NCBI RefSeq assembly: GCF_003573695.1
Contig: NC_039362.1
Coordinates: 113,873,120 to 113,937,119 of the forward strand
Length of the DNA stretch: 64,000 nucleotides
Direction: 5' to 3'
Origin: Papaver somniferum
Lineage: Eukaryota > Streptophyta > Magnoliopsida > Ranunculales > Papaveraceae
In this document: piece by piece, positions 23,731 to 35,394 of the stretch
Layout: each line of letters opens with the position of its first letter
Position numbering within the stretch: the first letter of the stretch is position 1
Translations under genes and position numbers: made by a program
Notes under the pieces: model-generated
Told to the model about the DNA's origin: nothing
The model's input: only the letters and a program-made list of their open reading frames with translations
Database searches by the model: none

Positions 23731-24404
23731 TATTTTTTGTTGTTTTCTCCAGTTTTGCGTAGGATTCCTCATCTGTCCACATTTTTGGATGCTCGTTTGT
23801 GCATCCGGGTGCTCAGTCGTGCATCATTGTCGAGTACACTTGCATCATTTCTATGGGGTTTACTCAGTGATTGTCCAGATGCCCAGTTGTTGAGTATTTA
23901 TTCCTAATTCATAAAATTCAGTGGAGAATAATTCATGAAATGGAGTAATAAAATAAGTAGTTATTTATTATCAATTCGTAGGATCAGCTATGGATTCGAC
24001 CATGAACTCGGAATAATAAAACAAGCATTATCATTCCATGGGATCGTGGATTCGACCATAGATCGGAGTAATAAAATTACCTATTACCATTCCATGAGAT
24101 TCGTGGAATCGGAGTAATGAGATAATACAATTGTTTATTGTCATTCTGTGAGATCAAGCTCTGGATTCGATCATAGAATCAGAACAGTTGTTATTTCCAT
24201 TCCATGGGATCAGGTAGTGGATTCGACCATGGAATCTGAGCAATGGTTATTGCCATTCCATGGGATCAGGATTCGACCATGAAATAGGAGCAATAATAGA
24301 TTATTCTGGGAATTCAGTGGTAAATGTCACGGCAGAATTAATCAATCATAGGAAAGATATTAGCCAGTTAAGGCGTCATATCCATCCAAAGGGTGCATAG
24401 TCAG

Positions 24405-24660
24405 GGAGTCACAAGTGTTGCTTACGACCTGAAGGCGTTAGTGCTCTCAATCTACGGAGAACCGCCTAAAACTATACACGGTCTCTCCACATAGTCAGGG
24501 AACGGTGAGTGTCACCGACGTCCTGAAGGCGTCCGCCGCCCAACTATTCTTCTATGTGGAGGTGGGTCTCTCTCCTGCAGTCAGGGAACAATGAGTGTCA
24601 CCGACGTCCTGAAGGCGTTAAGCTCTCAATCTACGAAGAACCGCCTAATTATGTTATTCT
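24405..24660. repeat. About 88-bp repeat, three copies, in the TatL LTR
   Basis: AGTCAGGGA followed by GAGTGTCACCGACGTCCTGA recurs near 24405 (variant), 24495 and 24580. No function is evident. Confidence 0.65.
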
Positions 24661-24834
24661 GCATAGAGGTACGCTGAAATGTCAGGGATCGAACGCTCAG
24701 CTAGTGGAGGCTTCTCGAAAGACATACTCGTCGTGGCTTCGTAAAATATGAATGGTTGCATGCCTGAAAGCCGTGTCAGAAACATGTATCATAATTTTAC
24801 GGTTTTTCCCTTTGTTGAAAATCCACCATCAACA

Positions 24835-24985
24835 AGTTGCAACCTGCAGATATGGAGAGACTTCAATATATTGACAAACAAGTGAATGAATGGATGGAAA
24901 AGGAAATGCACGTCAAGAAAGCAAGATTAGGGAGTACTCAAGAACAATACTATGAAGCAGCCAAAGACTTCTTACAAACTGTGTT
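24835..24985 (+). pseudogene. Exon fragment of a broken gene, left half
   Basis: Between the TatL LTR and the copia LTR there is an open stretch reading ...MERLQYIDKQVNEWMEKEM and on through KDFLQTVF. If the copia LTR (24986-49287) and one GTGTT duplication are removed, the frame passes without a break into TQNTNGESPGKDNEADLND at 49293 onwards. So this is one exon split by an insertion. The part is Glu/Lys/Gln-rich and helical-looking. I do not recognise the family. See 59992-61318 for what may be the rest. Confidence 0.6.
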
Positions 24986-25103
24986 TGAAAATGCGGGGGT
25001 CTAACAACCACACCCAACAATTCGTTTGGCAATCTAAGAGGACTTACTCCAATACACTTTCTAGATAATCAACTAGACAGTCAGACTCAATCTAGAATAA
25101 AGT

Positions 25104-28100
25104 TGTAGATGGTGGATTTTCGACAAAGGGTAGAATTGTAAAACTATACTCCAGATTCGGAAACCGGATGAGTATTGAGACTCATGTCTCTCATTAAAGC
25201 ATGAAAGCTCATGTCATAAATCTTTGACTGAGAAGGCTGTCTCTCAGAGTACGTGTAGGTGTGTAGTCTCTCAGCTGAGGCCACGGCACATCTCATGAAT
25301 ATTGAGAAATTTCAGTAATTACTCCGGATCCGGCAATCGGATGAGTATCGAGACTCATGTCTCTGTTCATGAAAGATCATGCCACCTCTGATGGAGAAAG
25401 TATCTCAAAGAAGATGAAGATGTGCAGTCTCTCAGCTGAGGCCACGACACATCTCATACTGTATTGAATCGAAAGATTGGGCGGCTCCTAGACAGCATGT
25501 CTGCTAGTATAGAGCGACAACGTCTTCGGGATGTAACCAGATTTTCCCCGACTATGCAAGAGGAATATGACACTCCATCAAGTTCATATTGCTCAACCCT
25601 CAGATAATTAATGCTCCTAGAAAGGAAGCCCTTCTAGTATAGATCCGGAAATTAATTATCTTAAATCGTCTGAATATCCAGCAATATTCTACGAGCCATC
25701 GTCTGAATATCCAGCAATATTCTACGAGTCGTCAATTAATCGCCTGAATATTCAGCAATGTTCTACCATTCCTCGTTATATTTCGTTACTTCAATCTGTG
25801 GTTCTTCCCAGCAGAATTCCACAGGTTAGTAATAAATATTCAACGGAACAGGCATCTGAGCATCGAACAAGCCCTGACAAAAATGGTGCAAGTGTAATTA
25901 GCATATAATGCACGGACTAGCATTTTGAATGCATGAACAAGCATTTTTAAAAATACGAACGAACGAGGAACCTATGCAAAATAGGAAGGGAAAATAATAA
26001 TAATAAAATATTAAAAAAAAAGCGCCAGGGGACTAGGCTCACCAGCCGGCCAGTCATGTCGTGACTAGTCCCGCGCCCAATTTATATTTTACCATATTTT
26101 TACTATTTTCACGATCTCATGAAAATCCTCTCGTTCGAGCAAATTTCCTTTATTTCAAAGAAATTATCTAAATCACATGATTTTATCAAAAAATAATAAA
26201 ATTAGGGAAAGGTGTCGCGGGACCGAGCACTAGCCGGCCATGTCTTGGCCGTGGCCGGTCTCACACCTCACGTCTCCATTATTTTATTATTTCTCTCAAA
26301 TTATGAAAATTCCTTGATTTTATGAATTTTCCCTAAAATCATGAAAATTACCTAATTTCATGTATTTTTATCTAAATCACATGATTTTATCAAAAAATAA
26401 TAAAATTAGGGAAAGGTGTCGCGGGACCGAGCACCAGCCGGCCATGTCTTGGCCGTGGCCGGTCCCACACCTCACGTCTCCATTATTTTATTATTTCTTT
26501 CAAATTATGAAAATTCCTTGATTTTATGAATTTTCCCTAAAATTACCTAATTTCATGTATTTTCTCTAAAATGATGGAAAATATTAAAAAAATTAGGAAA
26601 ACTTGTGGGACCGGGCTCTAGCCGGCCGGTCCCACATGCCCATTATTTTATTATTATTTGGTGTTTGGTTTCCTGATTTCATGAAAACTCCCTGATTTCA
26701 ACAAAATATCTTGGTTTTCAACAAATCCCTTTGATTTTACGAAAAAATATCTAAAATCATCAAAATTACATAAAATTGGGAAGAGTGCCTTGGGGGTCGC
26801 GCCCATTGGCCGGCCGGCCATGCCACGGCCATTTCCGGTCCCACACTCCCATTCCCTATTTTATATTTTAATATATGTCTCTCATCTCATGGAAGTTCCC
26901 TAATTTCGCCCAACTCTCCAGTTTCATGGAATTTCCCTTAAATCAGAGAAAAATACATAAAATCACAAAAAACTGGGAAAAGCATGTGGGACAGCGTGTC
27001 AGCCGGCCGGCCATGCCCTAGCCGTGGCCGGTCCCGCACCTTGTGATTCCTTGTTTATTTATTATTTTCATCATCTCATGTATTTTTGCCGGTTTCAGCA
27101 AAACCATGGATTTTGCATATTTTCTCCAAATATTGCTCAAACGTGTATCAGAAAATATCAAAATTCTCAGGACTGAAGCACGGACACTATGGTGACACTG
27201 GCACATCCCCTTGACCGACCAAGGGTGACCCTTAGGCTTGCAAACATCTGGTCCCGCATGTTTTAATGATTTTAACCTAATTTGCTCAGTTGCTCATATT
27301 AGGTTCGAACTCTTTCCAAACAATTGGATGTTCGCTCAAACGACCATCTACTGGTCCCATGACCATCAAGGGCCGGTCTCACGACCTCTTGGTCAGCCCC
27401 TCACATTTTCTACATCAGGTTTTATGATTTGTTGCTCACACGAGCACTATTTCAGTAAATGATTAAACCAGCATTTAATCATTCTTTCACCAACTGGTCC
27501 TCAAGAGACTTTGGTATTTTTTGCTCATTCGAGCATCTGGGCGTTATATGGTGAACCCGTCATCCCATGTAGCCGGTCCCGTGTTGATTTGCAATAAATC
27601 ATCATTTCGGTAAAATTAGGGTTTTGAATCCAGAGCTATGCAGAAACGTGATTCTGTGCAGATTCGAACACTCTGATAATTTTATGTTGATTCCATGATT
27701 GATATTCATATTTATTTTGCTCGAATCAATTGTCAATAACTTAAATTAACATTTTATTTGGTCGAGCTACCAATAATTCATCAAAAGAACAATATTTGTT
27801 CAAACTAGCAATATTTGCTCAATTCAAAGAATATTGGTTCAATTATCGATATTCAAAAATTATTAACACAGTTTTGCTCGTCTTAGGTTATGACGATACC
27901 TCGTCTCAGCAGACACATTAAATTCATGAGTTTCGAAACATTTGCACACATGTTCAACTCAGCAATACATGGACTCATCGTCCCATAAAGTCAGCAACTG
28001 ACTCCACAATCACGAGATTTCAATCGTGTCACATGGGAGGATACTAACTAGGGTTTTGGTCTGGCGGTCTACGGCGCGTGTGTTCACCCACGATGAGAAT

Positions 28101-28729
28101 GTGAGAAAGTCGTGCAATCAATTGGAAGAGTCAGCAATGTAGTGGGTGGAAAGTTAACCAAGTCTCCGCACGATGAGTAATTGGTTTTATCACGATTTCC
28201 CCATTTCCCACTCTCTGATTCCAGCAACTGTCACACTTCATGGGATCATGGTGTTTTCAACTACGACATTATAAAATGTCTCTGAATCCTGATTGAAAAG
28301 ACAAAGGTTTTTCGAACAATCGAACAACATTCGCCAAAACGAGCAATTTCTCATAAAAGTTCATACAAACAATCTTTCGTCTACACGAACTCACAGAAAT
28401 AACTCTCAATTGAGCAAACTTCAATCATTCAGAGCATTTTCACGCTGAATTCACAACACACCTACAATATCAGATCACCATTGATCTCACGCATTTCTCA
28501 GCTTCCCTCTTACAGATCAACCCATCCTCTCTTGTGACCGAATTGACTCTTGAACGGCCATTGTTCTTGGTTTAGGCCGGGGTCTTACAGATTGATCTCT
28601 CGAACTTAAAGCACTCCCTTCTTTCATTGCATCTGTGTGAGGTTCAACATTTCGCTTGGTTCAAGGAGTCTCCACACGGTCGACTCTTCAATTTCGTAAA
28701 AACCAGCAAATCGTTTTTCCCCACTCACA
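25104..28729 (+). repeat. Solo LTR of the TatL family, complete
   Basis: It runs TGTAGATGGTGG ... CCCCACTCACA, 3626 bases, with a perfect AAAGT duplication at 25099-25103 and 28730-28734. No internal sequence is attached. Its last 1.25 kb match 17058-18386. The copia LTR continues on both sides once it is removed. Inner repeats include two 180-base units near 25138 and 25320 and a short unit around CAGCAATATTCTACGAG at 25675-25765. Confidence 0.9.
26030..27215. repeat. Array of GC-rich hairpin units in the solo TatL LTR
   Basis: About six to seven units of 180-200 bases alternate AT-rich DNA (Ts and ATTTTATTATT runs) with a GC core such as GCCGTGGCCGGTCCCACACC. The units at about 26165-26345 and 26345-26540 are near copies. 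The cores contain palindromic CCGGCCGG. They are the counterpart, in opposite orientation, of 23250-23730. Confidence 0.75.
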
Positions 28730-29533
28730 AAAGTATATCAAAAAGTTTAATATCTCTAAATCTTAATTCAATCCGCAATCAGCAAATTGAAATCAGCGAG
28801 TCCGATTGAATATAAGAGGAATTACTTGAACGGTGCCAAAGACCAATGTTCAACTGCCAATCAATGTAAATCAACAACCAAAGGTTGGATATTCTAATTG
28901 ATTGATCTTAACGCACAACCTGTGATATTTCAATTATATAACAAAATATAATGCGAAAAAGAAATAACACAGACACCAGAATTTTGTTAACAGGGAAACC
29001 GCAAATGCAGAAAAACCCCGGGACTTAATCCAGATTGAACACCACACTGTATTAAGCCGCTACAGACACTAGCCTACTACCAATTAACTTCGGACTGGAA
29101 TGTAGTTGAAACCTAATCAATCTCACATTGATTCAAGGTACAGTTGCGCTCCTTACGTCTCTGATCCCAGTAGGATACTACGCACTTGATTCCCTCAGCC
29201 GATCTCACCCACAACTAAGAGTCGCTACGACCCAAAGTCGAAGACTTGATAACAAATCTGCCTCACACCAAAAATTCTATAGAATTGAATAAATCTGTCT
29301 CCCACAGAAATACCCAAGAGTTTTTGTTCCGTCTTTTGATAAATCAAGGTGAACATGAACCAATTGATAAACCGGACTTATATTCCAGAAGAACAGCCTA
29401 GTACTATCAATCACCTCACAATAAACTTAATCGACTAGCGAAACAAGTTATTGTGGAATCACAAACGATGATACGAAGGTGTTTGTGATTACTTTTCTAT
29501 CTTTCTTATCGGAGATATAAATCTCATGCCAAT

Positions 29534-30005
29534 TGTAGTTGCAGGAAACCCTACACTACACCCCTCACAATATTTCATTAACATTTAACTCATTTTTGGA
29601 TTAACAATCTTAATTTTATTGATGAATCTTTGAACGATCTTACAAGAAAAGATAAAGGAATCAAGAATAACCACTGCTCTAGACTTTCTCTCTCCTATTT
29701 ACTTTCTTCTCACTCAAAAAAGATCTCTCTCCTTTTCTTTACAACTGAATGACTATTTATAGGGAAATACATAGTGGATGACAGTTAATCTGTCCTTTAT
29801 TTTCGGATATGGATTGCGACATTCTCGCAACCTTACAAATACCAATCTCGCAAAACTTCCTTATTTTCGCAGGATCGCCACACTTTTCTCATGATTTGGC
29901 TGACGTCGTTTATTATGTTGTTTGTGAAGTTGTTCTGCGACACTGTCGTGTTGTGTTGTTAATAATTTCGCTGAGACATTATTGCTGCGAGATTCTGATC
30001 CTACA
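29534..30005 (-). repeat. 3' LTR of the TatS element
   Basis: On the minus strand it starts TGTAGGATCAGAATCTCGC and ends TGCAACTACA. A TATA box lies at 29754-29761 (minus). It is preceded, on the minus strand, by the purine tract GATATGAGAAGAGGCAAGA at 30006-30024. Confidence 0.92.
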
Positions 30006-30203
30006 TCTTGCCTCTTCTCATATCTTCTCTGCGAAGTAGAGAACGATGTGAGAAATGCCGCATCTATCCATCATTTCATATTCTGCATTTATCACACGTA
30101 TCCTTTCTCCCATCTGTTTCTTGACACGTCTTCTGTAACCGCTGTTTTTCAATCGCTCACGTCTTTTCGCATTAATTGTGTTTATCTTCTCGAAAATCTC
30201 CTC

Positions 30204-30211
30204 TATATATA
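30204..30211 (+). promoter_or_regulatory. TATA box of the antisense gene
   Basis: CTCTATATATACTC is 158 bases before the ATG at 30369 and 200 bases outside the LTR. The same motif stands at the matching place in the other TatS element (16359-16366, minus strand). Confidence 0.6.
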
Positions 30212-30368
30212 CTCTTCTTACTCTCCCTTTTCTTCTTTTTTACTCTCTTTTTCATCTTCTCTGCAACTTCATCATTTTCTCCGTAAATTCCTCTGCTGTA
30301 ATTTTTCTTCTATCTCCCTTCTTCAATCTTCTTAATTCTTCGTCCATTCCCATACTCTATATTCATAT

Positions 30369-33103
30369 ATGCCTCCAAGTGGTCAAAAACATGAGAAAAC
30401 CTTAAAGGATGTTCAAAAAGATCTTGCCGAGAAAGGTTTCACACTTTCTACCATTCCTGGTGAAAGTGCCAAGTCAATTTTTTCTATCAAACTTTTCTCT
30501 GATCAACATTGTGATGATCAATCAATCATAGTTTCGCTGGGTCAAATTATCGCAGGTCTCCCCATTCCTCTTTATGACCCAGATATCCCTATGTTCTATG
30601 AAATTCTCGCTCACTCAGGATTTTCGCGAGCTATTTTCCAATTAAGTGGGGATTGCATCCGTCTGATATTGGAGTTTGCTAATAGCGGTGCTGGTAAAGG
30701 ATCTCTTTATCCTAAAGAGCTTAGGGATCCTAAATTCGTTGACTTGGAGATAATCGCTGAGAAGTACACAGTAACGAATTTCTTCGAAAATTATGAATTA
30801 ATATCCATGAAGAAAGAGAATACTCGCTGGGGTATTCCCTTGAAAAGGAAAGATAATATTGATGAAGATAAAATACTCATGAAAGACATTGATTGGCACT
30901 CTGGTAAGAACACAACCCCTCGCCAATCCAAAAATGATAAATGGTGTGTTTTTCCCTTGATGCTTAAAGGACCTTACATTGTTGGGTCAAATGTTCTTCC
31001 TGAGAATCTCGCTACTTATCAACCTTGGGTATTCTCTTGGCCCGAGAAGAAGAAAGAGGTATGTTTCTTCCAGTTTCGACCACTTTACATTTCTTTATTT
31101 ATCTTTATTCTTTCATTCGCTGATTCTTGCGACATTCTACAGATCCAGAAACTGAAAGATAGCTACCGCAGGACTGGGAAGGCTAATACCTTGTTAGCTC
31201 TTCGCTCATACACAGATGAGGTAATAAATATTCTCTTATGATTTCAAACAATATATTGTTGCCTCTATTTCTTATTTCTATCTGTGTGTGAAGGTTATCG
31301 CTGAAATAGAAGAGCCTACCAATGTTGCGAAGATTGGTGATAAAGGCAAAGGTGCTCTTCGCAGGGAAAAACCAACTGCTCCTCCTTCAAAGAAGAGAAA
31401 AATCCGTTCTTCCTCTCCTTGAAATACTCCTTCTCATGAAAACTCCAAGAGTGATGAGGATGATGAGGATAATGATGACCCTGCTGCAAATGAAGATTCT
31501 TCATCTGAATCTTCTATGGCTAAGCTCTCTGGCATCTTTTCTGATTCTTGGCAAGGAATGGGAGATAGTCAACTCGCTAATACCTGCAAAGCTCACGTCA
31601 CGATTTGCGATGTTCCTTTATTGGATGGTGATAGTTCTCTTCGCGGAGTTTCTAGATCGGTGACTCCCAACTTCCTGCATTCTATTAATAGTCTGGTATG
31701 CTTTCCTCTTTTTACTTCTTCATTATTGTAACTCAAAATCTCTTTCTATTTTAATACTTTTTATATTTTCTCGCAGGTTGGAAAAGCTTCTTTCGTTGTT
31801 GCCTCAGATTTGGAGAGGAGACGCGAAATTCTTGAAAAGAAGAATCTTCAATTTCGTACGAAGAATGAAGAACTGAAAACTGAAGCTAAGGGTCTTCGTG
31901 AGAAGAACGAACAATTAGAAGCTGAAGTTAAAGATCTTCGCGAGAAGAACAAACAACTGGAAACCGACACTTCTTCGCAAAGGAACAAAATTTCTACTCT
32001 TCAAAAGGCTAATGATCAACTTTATGGTATGCAATTTTTCTCCTTTCCTTTCATTCATTCATTCATCCTATTGTCTTATCTTATTTGATTAATCCTTTTT
32101 GCAAACATTTATGGTCTTTCTGATGAAGCCATTCTTTTTCGTTCATTTCCCGATACCCTAGATAATTACACCCTTTGAATAGTTTCTCTAATGATAAAAT
32201 TTCATCTCTGCCTTTGAATGAACTTAAATCCAAATTTCGCCTCTTAGAGATTGATCATAGATCTAGTTTAGGTTTAGCCAACCAATTTAAACGTTTTTAT
32301 CTCAATTCTAAAGAGAAGATCAATGAATTAAGAACCAAGATTTGAAAACTTATAGATGATAAAGATCGTATCTCTGATCAAGGTGTTGAGGCTTTGGAGA
32401 AATTCCAAGAGACTCTTCTTGAGGTTCAACTTGAACGAGATGAAGCCAATCGTCAAAATGCTGTGCTTAGCGAGAGAGAAAACCAAGTTCGTTCTCGTCT
32501 TCTCATAAATAGTGATGATGAGTTCGCTTGGGCCGCGACAATCTTGGATAACGCCAGAAAATATTTAGGTGTAAATGTTAGTCTCCAAGTTGAGCATACA
32601 GCCTTGATTAGAGATATGATTTCTGAGAGAGAAGGTCATTAACTATTTTCCTTTATTAATCTTTGGTTTTTCACGAGTTTTTATCAAGTTACTTATTAAT
32701 TGTTATATGCTTCGCAGGATCTGAAGGTAGATATCACCAAAGAGTTGAGGAACTTGAAGCTGAGAAAGAGGAACTTGCAAAGAATCTTTCTTCTCGCAAC
32801 GACAAATATTCTAGATTAAAGAATCAAACCAGGATTACTGTTGCGAACTTTAAGAATGACGCTCTGCATTTTCACAATCAAACTATTCAAATGGTTTGTG
32901 ATGACCATAATATTCCTTAATCTAATTATCCTTGTCTCTTGGAGGAGATCCCAAAGAACATTCCTAGTCTGATCATCTATGATAGCGAAGCTGATGATGA
33001 AGAATCTGATGGTGATGAAGGTTCTGATGGAGACGAAGGTTCTGATGCAGACGAAGAAGAGAACAAGTCTGATGAAGATGATGAAGGATCAACTAAGAAG
33101 TAG
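30369..33103 (+). pseudogene. Antisense coiled-coil gene of the TatS element, with introns
   Basis: The gene is opposite to gag-protease. Exon 1 (30369-31058) encodes 230 residues of unrecognised globular sequence (PIPLYDPDIPMFYEILAHSG, CVFPLMLKGPYIVG). Clear GT-AG introns follow: 31059-31142 and 31221-31293, then one from 31696 to 31776, all keeping the frame. Exon 3 has a basic nuclear-signal-like stretch (PPSKKRKIRSSSP), then a TGA at 31420-31422, after which the frame stays open. Exon 4 (31777-32026) is a heptad coiled coil (LREKNEQLEAEVKDLREKN). Further coiled coil lies at 32130-32640 and from 32718 (GSEGRYHQRVEELEAEKEEL), with stops at 32918 and earlier. The C-terminus (32978-33103) is acidic (DDEESDGDEGSDGDEGSDAD). 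Exon 1 may be a distant relative of the plant 'putative gypsy type transposon' domain (Pfam PF04195), which I could not test. At least two stops mean this copy is likely inactive. Confidence 0.72.
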
Positions 33104-34686
33104 TCTTTGTTTCTTTCCTTGATCTTCTGTAATACTTGTACATTTATTCCTTCTTTTTGTATATTTGCGAATTCTTTTGGTTCCCCATATTCCTTAATAT
33201 ATGAGTTTCTTTCATTTCGACCTGCATTCATTAAAACAATTCTTCCTTGCAATATGGTTAATCAACATAATCATTAATTTTTGAATTTTTGCGTAAATCT
33301 ATCATGCGGAGACAAATAACATTTTCTAATTTCATTCATTCCCATACTTGCCTCTGTTATTTGTATCCAAATGAGAGATTTTGCAATTTTCTCTTATTTT
33401 GTGCCTCAACTTCGCAGTTGTTTATGTATAATTTCGCAATTATATGTGAAGTGAAATTTGATTCTTTTCAAAATCTCATTACTGTGTGGTCTTATTTTGC
33501 CTTCCTAGTTAAAGGTCTTATGATGCCACCTCTTGTCATTGCGACAAAATCGCAAGACGTCCTTGCACTTTCATGCAAAAACCCATTGATCTTGCCTTAA
33601 CTTTTTTCTTTGTATTATTGCCTCTCAGGATATTGCGACAATATGACAGGCCTAAATTTCTTGCGAAAATAAAGCCCCATGACATTGCCGTCTTGCGACG
33701 AAATCGCAGGACGTCTTCGCACTTTCATGCGAAAACCCATTGATCTCGTCTTATCTTTCTTTTGTATTATTGCCTCTTCAGGATTGTCGCACAAATATGA
33801 CAAGCCTTAATACCCTTGCGAGTAAAAAGCCTCATGACATTTGCGTCTTAAGACACTTATCAGCTCCCTAATGGAGGGTGCCGCCCTTATCTCCCCCTGG
33901 TTGCCCCTTCAAGGAGGCGTACCTCTACCATACAAGGTTGGCTCCTCCCATCCGGTCTTAACAACAACCAGTTTTTTCGCAGCCTCTTATCCCTTTTACC
34001 TATAGGGTTATGGTTACGAGACTGCACCCTAAGTGGGGTTTTCTTCGGGCCGAGTGCAGTATAAGCCAAGACTTGTCAAGAATGGCAAGGTACGCTCCAG
34101 ACGCCCCTGGCACTCTTGACTCAACCGTGTACCTCGGCGCCTTGGTCAGATTCTGCACTCCTTGGGAGAGTCCTTATTACCTTAGTCGCCCAACCTAAGT
34201 CATATGCTTAAGTGAGAATCCAAGGTGCCTCTCCCGGATGGGCTTTATTGACCCCAAATCTCCATGACTCAGGTTCCGGGGCGGTGTAGCCTTTCCCTGA
34301 GCCATGCAACAGGTACCCCCTTATATGACGTACTTTAGGTCTTACATTTGCCTCTTGCGAAATTGTATTCGCGAACTAGGGTGTACGCCATAAAGGTTCG
34401 CCCCTTTCTCTTTTGTCATTGTTCTCTGATTGTCTTTTGTAGAATTCATTATCTCTGCGAGATTCTCGCACATCATCATATCGTATTTGCACTTCTCAAT
34501 CTCTTTTATCATTCAGTAAATGTATTTTGAGAATTTTATTTGTTGCGAGAGTGTCGCAACAAATCAATCATTCATACACTTCTTATTTTTATTACCTTTT
34601 CCATCCTCTGCTTCTTTGTTATTCTTTGCTACTGCTTCCTTGGTAGTGGTATGTTCACCATTTCTTATTCTGAGCTAGCATTAGTT
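33104..34686 (-). other. Conserved non-coding block between protease and the antisense gene
   Basis: 33720-34330 matches 12890-13480 in reverse complement (for example GGGCTTTATTGACCCCAAAT and CTTGACTCAACCGTGTACCT). 33530-33850 holds two copies of the about 162-base unit with TTGCGACAAAATCGC-type sequence. No gene is supportable. The junction where pol was lost lies between about 34330 and 34690. Confidence 0.65.
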
Positions 34687-35394
34687 TCACAACATTTCTT
34701 CTTCTTTTCGTTCGATTGCATCCACCATCAATTTCTCACTTCTTTGTGTCTCTTTGATTTTGCGTCGCCAACTTTCCTTCTTGTTTGCTCTTCCTTCGCA
34801 GGATTCTACCTCAGTTTCGTAACATTTCTTTCCTTCAACCCAATCTTCTTTTATGATTCCTACACCGCTGGGGTGAGGGAATTTGATGCATTTGTGGAAA
34901 GTTGTAGCTACACCTAGAATCCCATGTAGCCAAGGTCGACCAATTAATGCATTGTAGGGTGATTTTACGTCAACAACACAGAACAGGATTTCAGAAGATA
35001 TTCCCTTCAATGGAGTTCGCATAGTAACCTCCCCTTTAGGCTTGTTGGAAGTACCATTAAAACCATATATCTTATATGTTGATGGTATAAGGTCATCATC
35101 TCTCACTCCCATGGTTTTATAAGTATGATAGAATAAGATGTTCACAGAGATTCCGGTATCGATTAGAATCCTATTAATTTCCCATGAGTCTTCAGCTTCA
35201 TCATCTTCATCTTCTTTCGGTTTTGGATTAATTTCTAATTTTACCACCAATGGATTGTCATGTATCTCTCCACCTTCGGGGACTTCTTCTGCGGTAAAAG
35301 AAATAGTCTGCTTCTGCCATTCCTCTAGTGGCGAGATTTTCGCAATGTTCATAATTTCTCTTTCATCATTGTCTCTTGCGAACACTATACTCAA
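34687..35394 (-). CDS. Aspartic protease region of the TatS element
   Basis: A 235-residue frame begins MSIVFARDNDEREIMNIAK. It carries the active-site motif as INRILIDTGISVNILFYHTY, then IYGFNGTSNKPKGEVTM (flap region) and SPYNALIGRPWLHGILGVA. The D-T-G triad is intact. The C-terminal 70 residues are charged (ANKKESWRRKIKETQR) and replace the RT that should follow. The frame overlaps the upstream gag frame by four bases, so a frame change separates protease from gag. It could be functional as a domain, but no RT is present. Confidence 0.8.
   Translation of the reverse strand: MSIVFARDNDEREIMNIAKISPLEEWQKQTISFTAEEVPEGGEIHDNPLVVKLEINPKPKEDEDDEAEDSWEINRILIDTGISVNILFYHTYKTMGVRDDDLIPSTYKIYGFNGTSNKPKGEVTMRTPLKGISSEILFCVVDVKSPYNALIGRPWLHGILGVATTFHKCIKFPHPSGVGIIKEDWVEGKKCYETEVESCEGRANKKESWRRKIKETQRSEKLMVDAIERKEEEML

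Larger units (their letters stand above)
18387..24834 (-). mobile_element. TatL-family Ty3/gypsy element, 5' part (5' LTR, gag-protease, integrase remnant)
   Basis: On the minus strand the order is a 3.7 kb LTR (21090-24834), primer site, gag, zinc knuckle, protease and a short integrase tail that is cut at 18387 by the oppositely oriented LTR. RT, RNase H and the integrase core are absent between protease (ends 19029) and the integrase tail, so this copy descends from a deleted, non-autonomous form. The base next to the LTR on the right begins AGTTG, the expected target duplication. Its partner and the 3' LTR are outside the window. Confidence 0.82.
21090..24834 (-). repeat. 5' LTR of the TatL element, 3.7 kb
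   Basis: On the minus strand it runs TGTTGATGGTGG ... CCCCATCCACA, with TG/CA ends and the primer site just beyond. Its inner 1.3 kb match 17058-18386 and 27476-28729 in reverse complement. The outer part diverges from the solo LTR after about 35 bases. It contains several internal repeat arrays annotated separately and no supportable gene. Confidence 0.85.

Noticed and set aside
17058..24834. A DNA transposon with long terminal inverted repeats
   Set aside because: The inverted arms are LTRs with TG/CA ends, one is next to a primer site and gag-protease lies inside, so nested retrotransposons explain it better.
29809..30335. ORFs starting in the left TatS LTR and running into the leader of the antisense gene
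   Set aside because: They overlap LTR, polypurine tract and TATA region; the same ORF in the right LTR (38327-38554) diverges after the LTR end.
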